Assembly (NCBI RefSeq): GCF_002934065.1
Contig: NZ_CP018049.1
Span: forward strand, 2,974,501 to 3,038,500
Length of the DNA stretch: 64,000 nt
Reading direction: 5' to 3'
Source of the DNA: Pseudomonas orientalis
Lineage (GTDB): Bacteria > Pseudomonadota > Gammaproteobacteria > Pseudomonadales > Pseudomonadaceae
Below are positions 42,478-52,512 of the stretch, in pieces. Each line of letters starts with the position of its first letter. Within the stretch, counting starts at the first letter, position 1. A program made the position numbers and the translations under genes. The notes under the pieces were generated by a model. The model was not told the DNA's origin and searched no databases. It saw only the letters and a program-made list of their open reading frames with translations.

Positions 42478-45400
42478 ATGTCTCAGTTTTTCATCAATCG
42501 CCCGGTGTTCGCCTGGGTGATCGCGTTGTTCATTGTATTGTTCGGCCTTATTGCCATTCCGCAACTGCCGATCGCGCGTTACCCCTCGGTAGCGCCTCCG
42601 TCAGTCAGCCTGACGGCCAGTTATCCGGGGGCTTCGCCGCAAACGCTTAACGACTCGGTCGTCAGCCTGATTGAACGTGAACTATCAGGCGTGAAGAATC
42701 TGCTGTACTTCGAATCCGCTGTCGACGCATCGGGCACCGCGCAGATCAGCGCCACTTTTGTGCCTGGCACCAACCCCGAAATGGCCCAGATCGATGTACA
42801 AAATCGCGTCAAAGCGGTGGAAACACGCCTGCCGCAGGTGGTGCGTCAGAACGGCATGCAGGTCGAGTCGGCGGCGTCGGGTTTTCTGATGATGATCGGC
42901 ATGACATCGCCCGACTTGCGCTTCGGTGAACTCGCCCTCAACGATTACCTGGCGCGCAACGTGGTGCAGGAGCTGAGACGGATCAAAGGCGTGGGTCGCG
43001 TGCAGTTATTCGGCGCTGAGCAGGCCATGCGTATCTGGGTGGAGCCCGCCAAGCTGACGGCGTTCGGCTTGACCATGAGTGATGTGGCCCAGGCAGTCGA
43101 GCAGCAGAATGCGCAGATCGCCCCGGGTCGATTGGGTGACGAACCCACACTGCCCGGCCAGCGCCTGACGATCCCGTTGACCGTGCAAGGGCAGCTATCA
43201 ACCCCGGAGCAGTTTGCGGCTATCGTACTGCGTGCCAATGTGGACGGTTCAAAAGTGCTGATTGGCGACGTAGCGCGTGTCGAGCTGGGTGCGCAATCCT
43301 ACGCATTCTCCAATCGAGAAAACGGCAAGGTCGCGACCAGCGCCGCCATTCAGCTCGCGCCAGGCGCAAACGCCGTGCGCACCGCCCAGGCGGTGCGCGA
43401 CAGATTGGCCGAGCTGGCACCCAGCATGCCGACAGGCATGTCGTACTCCATCCCCTTCGACACAGCACCCTTCGTCAAGGTCTCTATCGAGAAGGTCGTG
43501 TATACCTTGCTCGAAGCCATGGTCCTGGTGTTTCTGGTGATGTACCTGTTCCTGCAAAAAGTACGCTACACGTTGATTCCCGCCATCGTTGCACCCATCG
43601 CCCTGCTCGGCACCTTCGCCGTGATGTTGCTGGCGGGGTTCTCGATCAACGCATTGACCATGTTTGGCATGGTGCTGGCCATTGGCATCATTGTCGATGA
43701 TGCCATCGTCGTGGTGGAAAACGTGGAGCGCCTGATGGCTACCCAGGGGTTATCGCCAAGAGCGGCGACGTCCCAGGCCATGAAGGAAATCAGCGGTGCG
43801 GTGATCGGGATCACCCTGGTGCTCACGGCGGTGTTCATACCCATGGCGTTCGGCAGCGGGTCCGTCGGCGTCATCTACCAGCAATTCACCCTGTCCATGG
43901 TGGTATCGATCCTGTTCTCGGCGCTGCTGGCGTTGACCCTGACACCCGCGCTTTGCGCAACGCTGCTGCGCCCGGTCACGCCTGGTCATTACGACAAGCG
44001 CGGCTTTTTCGGTGCGTTCAACCGAGCCTTCGAGCGACTCACAGGCCGCTACAGCGAGCGCGTTGGCCAAATGGTCGGCCGCAGCGGCAGGATGATGCTG
44101 ATTTTTGCGGCGATATGCGCCGTATTGACCGTTGCCATGGCGCAGTTGCCCTCCTCGTTTCTGCCTGAGGAAGATCAGGGTTATTTCATGACATCGATCC
44201 AGTTGCCAACCGGCGCAACCAGCGAGCGCACATTGGATGTGGTCAAGGCGTTCGAAGCCCATGTGGCGTCACGTCCGGCGCTTGCCGCCAACCTGGTGGT
44301 GCAGGGCTTCAGCTTCGCAGGTTCCGGCCCCAACACGGCCATGGCGTTCACCATGCTCAAGGACTGGAATCAACGCAATGGTGCGACAGCGAGCAATGAG
44401 GCCGCGCTGGCCCAGAGCGCGATGACCGACAGTGTCGAAGGCACCACGATGAGCCTGATGCCACCTCCGATAGATGACCTGGGCACGTCGTCCGGCTACA
44501 CCTTTTTTCTACAGGATCGGGCAAATCGTGGAGAGCAAGCGCTCCTGGCGGCCCAGGCGCAACTGCTGAAACTGGCCGCGCAGGACAAGCTCGTCAGCGG
44601 CGTTTACGCCGATGGCCTGCCGCCTGGCGAGAGCGTCCGGCTGGAGATTGATCGGCAGAAGGCCGAATCAATGGGCCTGTCGTTCGCCGCCGTGAACAGC
44701 ACGTTGTCTTCGGCCATGGGCTCGCTCTACGTCAACGACTTTCCCAACGCAGGACGCCTGCAATCCGTCATTTTGCAAGCCGATGCCGCTGCGCGTATGC
44801 AATTGGAAGACGTATTGAGCCTGCGTGTACGCAACTCGACAAATGGCATGGTGCCGTTGCGCGAAGTGGTGACGCCGGTGTGGACCGAGTCCCCCCAGCA
44901 AATGATGCGCTTCCAGGGTTTCCCGGCGGTGCGCATTACCGGTGGCGCTGCCGAGGGTGTCTCAAGCGGAGCGGCGATGGCGCAAATGGAGCGCCTGGTC
45001 GCGCGATTGCCCCAGGGCTTCGCCGTGGCGTGGACAGGCCAATCGCTACAGGAAAAACAGTCGGCGGCGCAGGCGCCGTTGTTGATGTTGTTGTCAGCGT
45101 TGGTGGTTTTCCTGGTGCTCGCCGCATTGTACGAAAGCTGGTCGATTCCTCTTTCAGTGGTGCTGGTGGTGCCATTGGGCCTGCTCGGGGCAGTCGCCGC
45201 AGTGATGCTGCGAGGCTTGCCCAACGATGTATTTTTCAAAGTCGGGATGATCACAATCATTGGTTTGTCGGCGAAAAATGCCATCTTGATCGTAGAGTTC
45301 GCGCGCCAGTTGCATGCTGAAGGCCGAACGTTGATCGACGCGGCAGTCACCGCCTCTCGGCTACGCCTGCGCCCGATTCTGATGACGTCCATGGCCTTCA

Positions 45401-45618
45401 CTCTCGGCGTTGTCCCCCTGATGCTCGCCTCGGGCGCCAGCGCGGAAACCCAGCATGCGATCGGCACTGGCGTATTCGGCGGAATGCTCAGTGGCACCTT
45501 GCTGGCGGTGTTCTTTGTGCCCGCGTTCTTCGTCTTCGTAATCGGCAGCCAGGAACGCTTCGAGGCATGGCGTGCACGCCGCTCCAAAAGCACCTCAACC
45601 ATGACCCCGGAAAATTAA
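42478..45618 (+). CDS. RND efflux pump, HAE1 family
   Basis: 1046 aa, full length. Opens MSQFFINRPVFAWVIALFIV as in MexB/AcrB; twelve membrane segments in two halves, each with a large periplasmic loop. The proton-relay acidic pair in TM4 is visible (IGIIVDDAIVVVENVERL). Adjacent regions include IKGVGRVQLFGAEQAMRIWV and the switch-loop region GFAVAWTGQSLQEKQ. A drug/proton antiporter; substrates cannot be read from sequence. Confidence 0.94.
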   Translation: MSQFFINRPVFAWVIALFIVLFGLIAIPQLPIARYPSVAPPSVSLTASYPGASPQTLNDSVVSLIERELSGVKNLLYFESAVDASGTAQISATFVPGTNPEMAQIDVQNRVKAVETRLPQVVRQNGMQVESAASGFLMMIGMTSPDLRFGELALNDYLARNVVQELRRIKGVGRVQLFGAEQAMRIWVEPAKLTAFGLTMSDVAQAVEQQNAQIAPGRLGDEPTLPGQRLTIPLTVQGQLSTPEQFAAIVLRANVDGSKVLIGDVARVELGAQSYAFSNRENGKVATSAAIQLAPGANAVRTAQAVRDRLAELAPSMPTGMSYSIPFDTAPFVKVSIEKVVYTLLEAMVLVFLVMYLFLQKVRYTLIPAIVAPIALLGTFAVMLLAGFSINALTMFGMVLAIGIIVDDAIVVVENVERLMATQGLSPRAATSQAMKEISGAVIGITLVLTAVFIPMAFGSGSVGVIYQQFTLSMVVSILFSALLALTLTPALCATLLRPVTPGHYDKRGFFGAFNRAFERLTGRYSERVGQMVGRSGRMMLIFAAICAVLTVAMAQLPSSFLPEEDQGYFMTSIQLPTGATSERTLDVVKAFEAHVASRPALAANLVVQGFSFAGSGPNTAMAFTMLKDWNQRNGATASNEAALAQSAMTDSVEGTTMSLMPPPIDDLGTSSGYTFFLQDRANRGEQALLAAQAQLLKLAAQDKLVSGVYADGLPPGESVRLEIDRQKAESMGLSFAAVNSTLSSAMGSLYVNDFPNAGRLQSVILQADAAARMQLEDVLSLRVRNSTNGMVPLREVVTPVWTESPQQMMRFQGFPAVRITGGAAEGVSSGAAMAQMERLVARLPQGFAVAWTGQSLQEKQSAAQAPLLMLLSALVVFLVLAALYESWSIPLSVVLVVPLGLLGAVAAVMLRGLPNDVFFKVGMITIIGLSAKNAILIVEFARQLHAEGRTLIDAAVTASRLRLRPILMTSMAFTLGVVPLMLASGASAETQHAIGTGVFGGMLSGTLLAVFFVPAFFVFVIGSQERFEAWRARRSKSTSTMTPEN

Positions 45619-45620
45619 AC

Positions 45621-47060
45621 ATGCGCCTGTTGGTTTGCTTGTCCCTGGCTGGCTGCCTGTCCGCCTGTGTGCTGACGCCCAAGCTGGACAGTCCGGCACT
45701 GCCCGTTCCTTCGCACTTTCCACTGCAGGAAGGGGCCGCGATGAAGTCAGGCGCTTCGTTGACGGCTGCAGCCCTGGGCTGGCGAACGATGTTCGGCGAT
45801 CTGCGTTTGCAGCGGTTGATTGACCTGGCGCTGCAGAACAACCGTGATCTGCGTCTGGCTACGCTGAATGTCGAAGCCGCCCGGGCCATGTCACAGATTC
45901 AAATCGCCGGACGTTTTCCTTCCGTGTCCGCCGATGCAAGCGCCACTCGCGAGCGGGCCGCAGGCGTGAGCGGCCAGGGCAGCGAAAATCGCCAAGTCAC
46001 TCAGCAGGTGGGGGTGAACGTGGGCATCAATGCGTTCGAGCTGGATCTGTTCGGACGTGTACGGGCACTTTCCGATGCCGCGCTGGCACGCTACTTCGCC
46101 AGTGAAAATGGCCGTGAAGCCGCTCAGATCATCCTGGTGAGTGCCGTTGCCGAGACGTATTTCGCACAGCAACTGGCCCGTGAGCAGTGCCAATTGGCCG
46201 AGCGCACACTCGCGGATTGGCGAGTGTCCCTGGAACTGGCTCGCCTGATGAAGACGTCGATGCAGAACAGTGAGCTGGACGTCGCCCAGGCCGAAAACCA
46301 GGTCGCACTGGCCGAAGCCGACTTGCAGGCACGTCAGCGTACACTTGCCAAGGCCGGCAACGCCCTGCAATTGATTGTCGGTGGCGAGCTGCCCAACGAT
46401 CTGCCTTCGGCACTGCCGCTGGAACGGCAACCCGTCATCGCACGACTGCCCGCCGAACTGCGGGCTGACGTGCTCTTGACGCGTCCCGATGTGCGCCAGG
46501 CCGAACAACACCTTATCGCCAGCAACGCCAATATCGGCGCCGCGCGTGCGGCGTTCTTTCCGCGAATTTCACTGACCGCCTCTTTTGGTTATGCCAGCTC
46601 ATCAATCGGCGACTTGTTCGACCCCTCGCGGCAGGTCTGGAGATTCGTGCCTCAGGTGACCCAGCCGCTGTTCCAGGCCGGGCAGCTGCGCGCCGAACTG
46701 GACCTGGCCAAGGTCCGTAAATCCGAAGCCATTGCCCTCTATGAGCGCACCCTTCAGACGGCTTTTCGGGAGGTCGCGGACGCCTTGGCCGGTACAGCGA
46801 CATTCGATAGACAAATCGAAGCGCAACTACGTGCCGTAAAGACCGCGGAACGCCGCCTTGGGCTGTCAACCCTGCGCTATCAGGCGGGGCTGGATGGCAG
46901 GCTGGAGCTGCTGGACGCACAGCGTCTGCTCTACGCCGCACGCCAAGCGCTGTTGGAGTTGCGACGTGACGATATCGTCAACACAGTCGCACTGTACAAG
47001 TCTCTGGGAGGGGGTTTGCAGGACCGCAGCGGCGCAGCTATTGCCGCGCCGCAGGGTTGA
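45621..47060 (+). CDS. RND-associated outer-membrane factor (OprM type)
   Basis: 479 aa lipoprotein (lipobox LSAC, CLSACVLTPK). Two OEP repeats: LIDLALQNNRDLRLATLNVE and the TRPDVRQAEQHLIASNANIG block of the OprM family, ending in ELRRDDIVNTVALYKSLGGG. Third gene of the RND operon; the stop of the pump gene lies 2 bp upstream. Confidence 0.9.
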   Translation: MRLLVCLSLAGCLSACVLTPKLDSPALPVPSHFPLQEGAAMKSGASLTAAALGWRTMFGDLRLQRLIDLALQNNRDLRLATLNVEAARAMSQIQIAGRFPSVSADASATRERAAGVSGQGSENRQVTQQVGVNVGINAFELDLFGRVRALSDAALARYFASENGREAAQIILVSAVAETYFAQQLAREQCQLAERTLADWRVSLELARLMKTSMQNSELDVAQAENQVALAEADLQARQRTLAKAGNALQLIVGGELPNDLPSALPLERQPVIARLPAELRADVLLTRPDVRQAEQHLIASNANIGAARAAFFPRISLTASFGYASSSIGDLFDPSRQVWRFVPQVTQPLFQAGQLRAELDLAKVRKSEAIALYERTLQTAFREVADALAGTATFDRQIEAQLRAVKTAERRLGLSTLRYQAGLDGRLELLDAQRLLYAARQALLELRRDDIVNTVALYKSLGGGLQDRSGAAIAAPQG

Positions 47061-47151
47061 GCTGATACGAGAAGCCATGGGCATGAACGCAAGGAGGCGT
47101 TGACGCTAAACGTCAACGCCTGCCCGGACTGCACCAGCCCTCAATGACGAC

Positions 47152-48489
47152 TCAGAACGTCGCCCACACAATGAACTGCATGTAGGTGTTGGTGGAGGCG
47201 TCGCCGCTCTGCCGGCCACCGTTGCCCAGCCACTTCTCCGGTTTGTAGAAGCCAATCAGCGGCGACAGCATGATGTTCTCCGTGACCGCCCAATCCACAA
47301 AAAAATCGACCTCCTGCGCTGCGAAGTCCAGCTCATGGCGACGGGAAAGCTGGTGATAGTTGAACGCCATCGCATTAAGGGTCAACTTCTCGGTCGGCTT
47401 GACCGAAAGGAGCACGTCGTGGATCTCCATATTCGAGGTCACGGAGCCCGCATAATTAAGCCCGACTTCGCCCTGCAGGCGCTTGCGATAACCGCCCTGG
47501 AACAGGAAGTCCCAGCCTTCGGAGTAGCGCGAATAACGATAGCTGACGGTCGGTTGCCATGGCTTGTCGACAAAGGTGTAACCCGCGTCGAAGAACATCG
47601 CCCGCTGCGAGCCCGAACGCTTTTCCTGACGGGCCACTTCGAACGCAAAATCGGCGTTCTCGATCCCGGCATTGCCCTGCCCACGAATGCTGTAGACGTT
47701 CATGCCCTTGCGCTCAGCCCGATCTGCGAAGGCGTATTTCTCCTCCACATCCAGGCCGTGCACGTAGGTCGAACCGATAGAACCAAAGGGTGTGGTGTAA
47801 TCGATGGTCCCCACTGCCAGTTCGGTCTTGGACTGCCCGGGGTTATCGGACTTCAACCAGATCACGCTGCCGTGCAACCCTTCCTTGCCGCCCAGCTTGA
47901 GTACCGCTGTGTTGCCGAACGCCAGGCGTTGGCCCAGGTAAAAGGCGCCACCCCGGTCGAACCGGCCATCACGCACGCCCTCGATGGGGCTGAACGCGTT
48001 ACCTGCGTCGAATCCATCGTCGGTGATCAGAAAGCCGTCCACCGTGACAATCTGACGTCCGAAAGAGAAATCCACGCCATCCTTGCCGAGGGCGGGTAGC
48101 AGGTCGCCCGATCGCCAGCCCAGGAACGCGTCTTCCACAGCGGTGCGTCGCTCGTCGCCCGCCGTGGTCGCCCCGATGTCTCCATCGCCCCATGACCCGC
48201 TGCTTAGCAGGCTGAAGCCACCATAGACCGAACCGGCCACGATCTTGTCCGTGGAGCCGTTGAGTCCGTATTTAACGTAACCCTCCTGCCAATGCATGCC
48301 GCCGGGTTGTTTGTCTGGATCGCCCAGGTAGTTATGGGTGCTGCCATACCAGCCAAATGCAGCACCCAGGTCGGCATTCAAGACGGTTCCACCGCCCTCT
48401 TCGTTGTAAAGCGTGTAGGCGTTTGCCTGCCAGCCGACTGCACAGAGTGCAACCAGCGACAGCATTGGCGCGTAAGGGCGCATGCGCAT
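47152..48489 (-). CDS. Outer-membrane beta-barrel, alginate-export/OprD-like porin
   Basis: 445 aa; GGAGAGACG precedes the ATG at 48489. Signal peptide ends AVGWQANA. The mature chain alternates polar and apolar residues across about 16-18 strands with aromatic girdles (YRYSRYSEGWDFLFQGGY) and ends in Phe (FIVWATF), the BAM signal. Resembles the alginate_exp porin family; it may admit a metal complex or small nutrient. Divergent from the metal operon and convergent with the RND outer-membrane gene, so not part of the latter. Confidence 0.75.
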   Translation of the reverse strand: MRMRPYAPMLSLVALCAVGWQANAYTLYNEEGGGTVLNADLGAAFGWYGSTHNYLGDPDKQPGGMHWQEGYVKYGLNGSTDKIVAGSVYGGFSLLSSGSWGDGDIGATTAGDERRTAVEDAFLGWRSGDLLPALGKDGVDFSFGRQIVTVDGFLITDDGFDAGNAFSPIEGVRDGRFDRGGAFYLGQRLAFGNTAVLKLGGKEGLHGSVIWLKSDNPGQSKTELAVGTIDYTTPFGSIGSTYVHGLDVEEKYAFADRAERKGMNVYSIRGQGNAGIENADFAFEVARQEKRSGSQRAMFFDAGYTFVDKPWQPTVSYRYSRYSEGWDFLFQGGYRKRLQGEVGLNYAGSVTSNMEIHDVLLSVKPTEKLTLNAMAFNYHQLSRRHELDFAAQEVDFFVDWAVTENIMLSPLIGFYKPEKWLGNGGRQSGDASTNTYMQFIVWATF

Positions 48490-48718
48490 GACGTCTCTCC
48501 TGTTTTTATTGTTGTGAGGCGAGACAGGAGTGTTCCGGCTTGGCGCAGGCATGCGGTAACCCAAATCAGCACCCTGCGAAGGGACTGTCGTCGCGCGGAG
48601 CCTGAACGGTGCAGGCACGCCCTCAACGGATTCAATGGTTGCCGTTTTGGGATATGGCCTGTGGGCGCGAGCGCCCTATGCTGGGCCCATAAGAACCATA
48701 AAAATCGAGGCGCCCGTC

Positions 48719-49111
48719 ATGACCCCTTCGTCACGTTTCCCGTTGTTCCGTCAGGGGCTCTGTCTTCTGACCCTCATCGCCTGCAGTGCCTTGCCGCCTG
48801 TTGCCAGTGCCCACCACTCTTTCGCGCTGTTCGACCAGACCCAGACGCTCACGATCAAGGGCGTGGTCGAGCGCTTCGCCTGGACCAACCCGCACATCAC
48901 GATCTACGTTGATGCCCCCGGCCCGCCGGCCCAGCGCTTCAAGATCGAGACGGGCAGTGTCAACGCGCTCAAGCGCACGGGCTGGACAGCCGACTCGATC
49001 AAGGCTGGCGATAACGCCGAAGTCTCCTTCAAACCGTTGAAGAACGGTGAACCCGGCGGGCTGCTGGTGGAGATCAAGATCGGTGACGTGGTGCTCTCGG
49101 GTGGCGGCTGA
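48719..49111 (+). CDS. DUF6152 periplasmic protein
   Basis: 130 aa with signal peptide (LCLLTLIACSALPPVASA). The mature N-terminus AHHSFALFDQTQTLTIKG and FAWTNPHITIYVDAPG are the DUF6152 signature; the two adjacent His at the mature start suggest metal binding, as in other periplasmic AHH proteins. First gene of the long operon. Function unknown. Confidence 0.75.
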   Translation: MTPSSRFPLFRQGLCLLTLIACSALPPVASAHHSFALFDQTQTLTIKGVVERFAWTNPHITIYVDAPGPPAQRFKIETGSVNALKRTGWTADSIKAGDNAEVSFKPLKNGEPGGLLVEIKIGDVVLSGGG

Positions 49112-49175
49112 ACCCAACCTCTCGCGAATGCGGCAATAACAGAACTGGGCAAACCAGCAACGTGGAGACATTTCA

Positions 49176-49958
49176 ATGAAATCAGCACTCACTTCCCGCA
49201 CAGCGATGATTTTCCTCGGGGTGGTGCTCGTCACCTTCACCGGGATGAGCAGCGCCGCGACAGCGTCGAAACCCCAAACCGACAAGCACAGCGTAGCCAA
49301 GCGGCCAGACATCAGCGGTACCTGGGAAAGAACCCCGGATGACTGGTTCGGCGAGAACCCGGACGACCCCGTGCATCCCGGTGGCCCAATGGACCTCAAG
49401 GCGCCCTACGCCGCCGAGTACGTTGAGCTCAAGAAAAAACAGGCGGTGGCCAACGAAGCCGGGACGCCGATTGCCACCACCAGTTCCAAGTGCCTGCCTG
49501 AAGGCATGCCGACCATGATGGCAGCCCTCTTCCCGATCCAGATCATTCACGACGACAAGCAAGTGATCGTCCTCGGCGAGTACCTGCAGCAGGTGCGGCG
49601 GATTCTGTTGAACCAGGCCATGCCGCCAATAGAAAAGCTCGACCCGCTGTATCAAGGTCATTCACGTGGCCACTGGGAAGGCGACACGCTGGTGGTCGAG
49701 ACCCAGCGCGTGCGCACCGATGTACTTTTCTACGACGTGCCCCATGGGCCGGCGATGAAGATCACTGAACGCATCCGGTTGCGCGGCCCCGATCACCTGG
49801 AAAACCAGGTCCTGATCGAAGACCCGCAGGTACTCAATACCCCATATCGCTTCACGTTTGAGTACAAGCGCTCCAACTACGCCATCCAGGAGTACGTGTG
49901 CGAGAACAACCAGATCGTGATCGACAGCGAGGGCAAGGCATCCCTGAGCCTTGAGTGA
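49176..49958 (+). CDS. Secreted hypothetical protein of the metal operon
   Basis: 260 aa with a signal peptide (MIFLGVVLVTFTGMSSAATA). Features: DISGTWERTPDDWFGENPDD, two Cys (SSKCLPEGMP, EYVCENNQ), and a C-terminal beta-rich half (ENQVLIEDPQVLNTPYRFTF). The pattern of GTW...P and MPTMMA resembles proteins that accompany DUF6152 genes. No enzyme motif recognised. Confidence 0.6.
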   Translation: MKSALTSRTAMIFLGVVLVTFTGMSSAATASKPQTDKHSVAKRPDISGTWERTPDDWFGENPDDPVHPGGPMDLKAPYAAEYVELKKKQAVANEAGTPIATTSSKCLPEGMPTMMAALFPIQIIHDDKQVIVLGEYLQQVRRILLNQAMPPIEKLDPLYQGHSRGHWEGDTLVVETQRVRTDVLFYDVPHGPAMKITERIRLRGPDHLENQVLIEDPQVLNTPYRFTFEYKRSNYAIQEYVCENNQIVIDSEGKASLSLE

Positions 49959-49991
49959 AACCACCCCCCATCTCCTGCTGGAGCTTTACGA

Positions 49992-51482
49992 ATGGAACGC
50001 CTGACACCCCTGAGCCTCTGCGTGGTGCTGTCGCTGTTCATCGCAGCGAACGCCCTCGCCGAGGTCCCGCACATGCCCACGGCGATCGCGGTACCGCCGT
50101 CCGACAAGGCGCCGCTGTCGTCGGCGACACGCCCGGGCACCGAATACAGTGACCTCGATCACTACGGCTACATCGAGCAAGAGTTCTACCTTCAAGGCGT
50201 TGCCCCGGCCATCACCGCCGCCGGCAAAACCGTGCTGGAAGCGCCTTACACCACGCGCATTCTGGTGCGCAAACCAGCGGACCCGGCGCGCTTCAATGGC
50301 ACGGTGGTGATCGAGCCGTTCAGTTGGTTTGGCGAACGTGCCGCGGGCTGGATCCTGACCCGCGACTACCTGCTGCGGCGCGGCTACGCCTATGTCGGGT
50401 ACACGCTGAATGTGAACAAGCCGCAGGTGGACCCCAAGTTCATCTCCGATACCCCGGCGGCCGAAGCCGAGCAGATCGCCCAGTACGGGCGCATCGTGAA
50501 CTTCGAGTTCATGCGCCGCTTCGACTTTGCCCGCTATGCGCCGCTGGGCACCTACTACGACCCGGCACACTTCACGCGTGGCGCCGCGCCCGATCCGTTT
50601 GTGCCGCAGTCCCAGGGCATCGGCGCGCAACTGGCGTTGCTGCTTAAAACCAACGGTGCACAGAGCCCGCTGGAAGGCCTCGACGTGCAGCGCGTCTATG
50701 TGAATAGCTGGGCCGTCACCGCGCAAGTCTGGATGGACTATCTCGACCAGGGCCGTCACCAGCAATGGCGCATGCCCGACGACACACCGCTGATCGACGC
50801 CTACATGACCGGCCGCATGGCCTACGGAGAAGTGGGCGGCGACGTGATCCGAGTGCCCCGCCAGATGCCCGAAGGCGTGCCGTTCGTGACGGTCTTCAGC
50901 CAGTCCGAACTGCTGCACGACGTGATCGAAGGCATCCCCACGCCCCCGGACACCGACTCCCCGCAACTGCGCTACTACGAAGTCACCGGTATGCCCCACC
51001 TGCGCCTGGCCGACCTTGGCACCGAGCACACCGAACAGCTCGCTGCCGACGTCGGCAAGGGCGACGACCCACGCTGCCGGACGCTGTATGACGAACCGGT
51101 TGAATTGGTGGTCTCGGCACTGCTCGATGGCATGGACCAATGGGTGCGTGACGGTAAACCGATGCCCAAAGCGCCTCGGGTGATACGTGACGGCAAGGCG
51201 GTCGCCCGTGCGCCCGCTACCGGCAACCTGCAAGGCGGGGTGCGCCCGCCGTGGGTCCAGGTGCCCAGCGCCAGCTACCTCACCGATCAAGAGACCGGCT
51301 GCGGGCTGATCTACGACACCAAGGTGCCGTATTCCAAAGAAGTGCTGGGCAAGCGCTATGGAAACTTCAGCCGCTACGCACAGAAATTCGAAGACGCCAA
51401 AGCCGTTTCGATCAAGGAAGGGTACTTGCTGCCGGAGGATGCGGCGGGCCTGCATCCGATCGCAACCCCTCAAGATTTCTAA
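49992..51482 (+). CDS. Alpha/beta-hydrolase-like secreted protein without the usual GxSxG
   Basis: 496 aa, signal peptide MERLTPLSLCVVLSLFIAANALA. Features of the large hydrolase-domain family: NGTVVIEPFSWFGERAAGWI, YAYVGYTLNV, VFSQSELLHD and the late VTGMPHLRLAD that may carry the catalytic His. The nucleophile region reads VYVNSWAVTAQVWM, not the GxSQS elbow of this family, so catalysis is uncertain. It is encoded between the DUF6152 pair and the DUF6644 genes. Confidence 0.65.
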   Translation: MERLTPLSLCVVLSLFIAANALAEVPHMPTAIAVPPSDKAPLSSATRPGTEYSDLDHYGYIEQEFYLQGVAPAITAAGKTVLEAPYTTRILVRKPADPARFNGTVVIEPFSWFGERAAGWILTRDYLLRRGYAYVGYTLNVNKPQVDPKFISDTPAAEAEQIAQYGRIVNFEFMRRFDFARYAPLGTYYDPAHFTRGAAPDPFVPQSQGIGAQLALLLKTNGAQSPLEGLDVQRVYVNSWAVTAQVWMDYLDQGRHQQWRMPDDTPLIDAYMTGRMAYGEVGGDVIRVPRQMPEGVPFVTVFSQSELLHDVIEGIPTPPDTDSPQLRYYEVTGMPHLRLADLGTEHTEQLAADVGKGDDPRCRTLYDEPVELVVSALLDGMDQWVRDGKPMPKAPRVIRDGKAVARAPATGNLQGGVRPPWVQVPSASYLTDQETGCGLIYDTKVPYSKEVLGKRYGNFSRYAQKFEDAKAVSIKEGYLLPEDAAGLHPIATPQDF

Positions 51483-51503
51483 CCCACTGCGGAAGAAAAG
51501 CCG

Positions 51504-51992
51504 ATGTCATCTTCACTCATCATTGCCTGGATCTACGCGTCACCGTTGAGCACTGCGATCCGCGACATCCTGTGGGTGATCCCCACCGTGCAGAGCATTC
51601 ATATCATCGCCATCACCGTGCTCTTCGGCTCGGCGCTGATTTCCGATCTACGCCTGGCGGGGGTGTTCGCCGGCGATGAGCCCTTGCGCGGCGTCGTACG
51701 CCGTTACTACCCGTGGATGCGCAATGCGCTGATCGTCCTGCTGTGTACCGGGTTGGTGATGATCATCGCCGAGCCCGACCGGGTGCTCGTCAACTCCACA
51801 TTCTGGCTGAAGATGGTCCTGGTGGTGACGGCGTTCGGCCTGACCTGGCTGCTACGTCGCCCCCTGCTGCGCCCCGCAGGCCCTGCAGACCAGGACGACG
51901 CGTCACGTCCGGTCAAGGCATTTGCCTGGCTGTCGATCGGCCTGTGGTGCGTCGTGATCATCTGCGGTCGCTGGATCGCCTACACGATCTAA
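51504..51992 (+). CDS. DUF6644 membrane protein 1
   Basis: 162 aa, four hydrophobic segments. Contains the family motif VQSIHIIAITVLFGSALISD (conserved His and Asp in helices 1-2), followed by LRLAG. Paralogous to the next gene. Function unknown; the buried His may bind haem or metal. Confidence 0.72.
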   Translation: MSSSLIIAWIYASPLSTAIRDILWVIPTVQSIHIIAITVLFGSALISDLRLAGVFAGDEPLRGVVRRYYPWMRNALIVLLCTGLVMIIAEPDRVLVNSTFWLKMVLVVTAFGLTWLLRRPLLRPAGPADQDDASRPVKAFAWLSIGLWCVVIICGRWIAYTI

Positions 51993-52023
51993 GCGTTTTC
52001 AACCAAGTTCTCAGGTACTCGCC

Positions 52024-52512
52024 ATGGATATCCAACCCCTGCTGCAAGCTGTCCAGGACACCTCGGTCGCGACGTTAATTCGCGAATCAGGCTCGGCTTT
52101 TCCGATGCTTGAATCGGTGCACGTCATCGGCATTGCCATCGTCTACGGCACCATCGCCGTGGTGGACTTGCGCCTGCTTGGCGTGACCGCCCACCGGCGC
52201 GGCGCATTAAAGCTGATTCAGGATTTGCTGCCCTACACCTGGGTGGCATTCGTGACCTGCGTGATCACCGGTCTGCTGATGTTCTGCGCCAATGGCACGA
52301 CGTATGTGCAGAACACCGCGTTCCTTTTCAAAATGGGCCTGTTGATGCTGGCAGGTATCAACATGGCGGTTTTCCATCTGGGCGCCTTTCGCCGCATTGC
52401 CGAATGGGACACCACGCTGCCGCCGCCCCGTCAGGCGCGTGTCGCCGGCTTCAGCTCGTTGCTGTTGTGGGCCGGCGTGGTCTTCCTCGGCCGCTGGATT
52501 GCGTTTCTCTGA
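52024..52512 (+). CDS. DUF6644 membrane protein 2
   Basis: 162 aa, four hydrophobic segments. Motif LESVHVIGIAIVYGTIAVVD, then LRLLG. Together with the preceding gene it forms a pair of paralogues, perhaps a heterodimeric membrane unit. Its stop overlaps the next start (TGATG), tying it to the DUF6162 gene. Confidence 0.72.
   Translation: MDIQPLLQAVQDTSVATLIRESGSAFPMLESVHVIGIAIVYGTIAVVDLRLLGVTAHRRGALKLIQDLLPYTWVAFVTCVITGLLMFCANGTTYVQNTAFLFKMGLLMLAGINMAVFHLGAFRRIAEWDTTLPPPRQARVAGFSSLLLWAGVVFLGRWIAFL

Noticed and set aside
44727..45602. 291-codon minus-strand frame over the RND pump
   Set aside because: Antisense to the strongly conserved HAE1 C-terminal half.
48490..48718. Zur box between the barrel and the DUF6152 gene
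   Set aside because: I looked for a GTTATA...TATAAC-like palindrome and saw none; only a GGGCGC-GA-GCGCCC repeat is present.
49986..51473. 495-codon minus-strand frame over the hydrolase-like gene
   Set aside because: Shadow of the plus-strand gene, which has a signal peptide and coupling with its neighbours.
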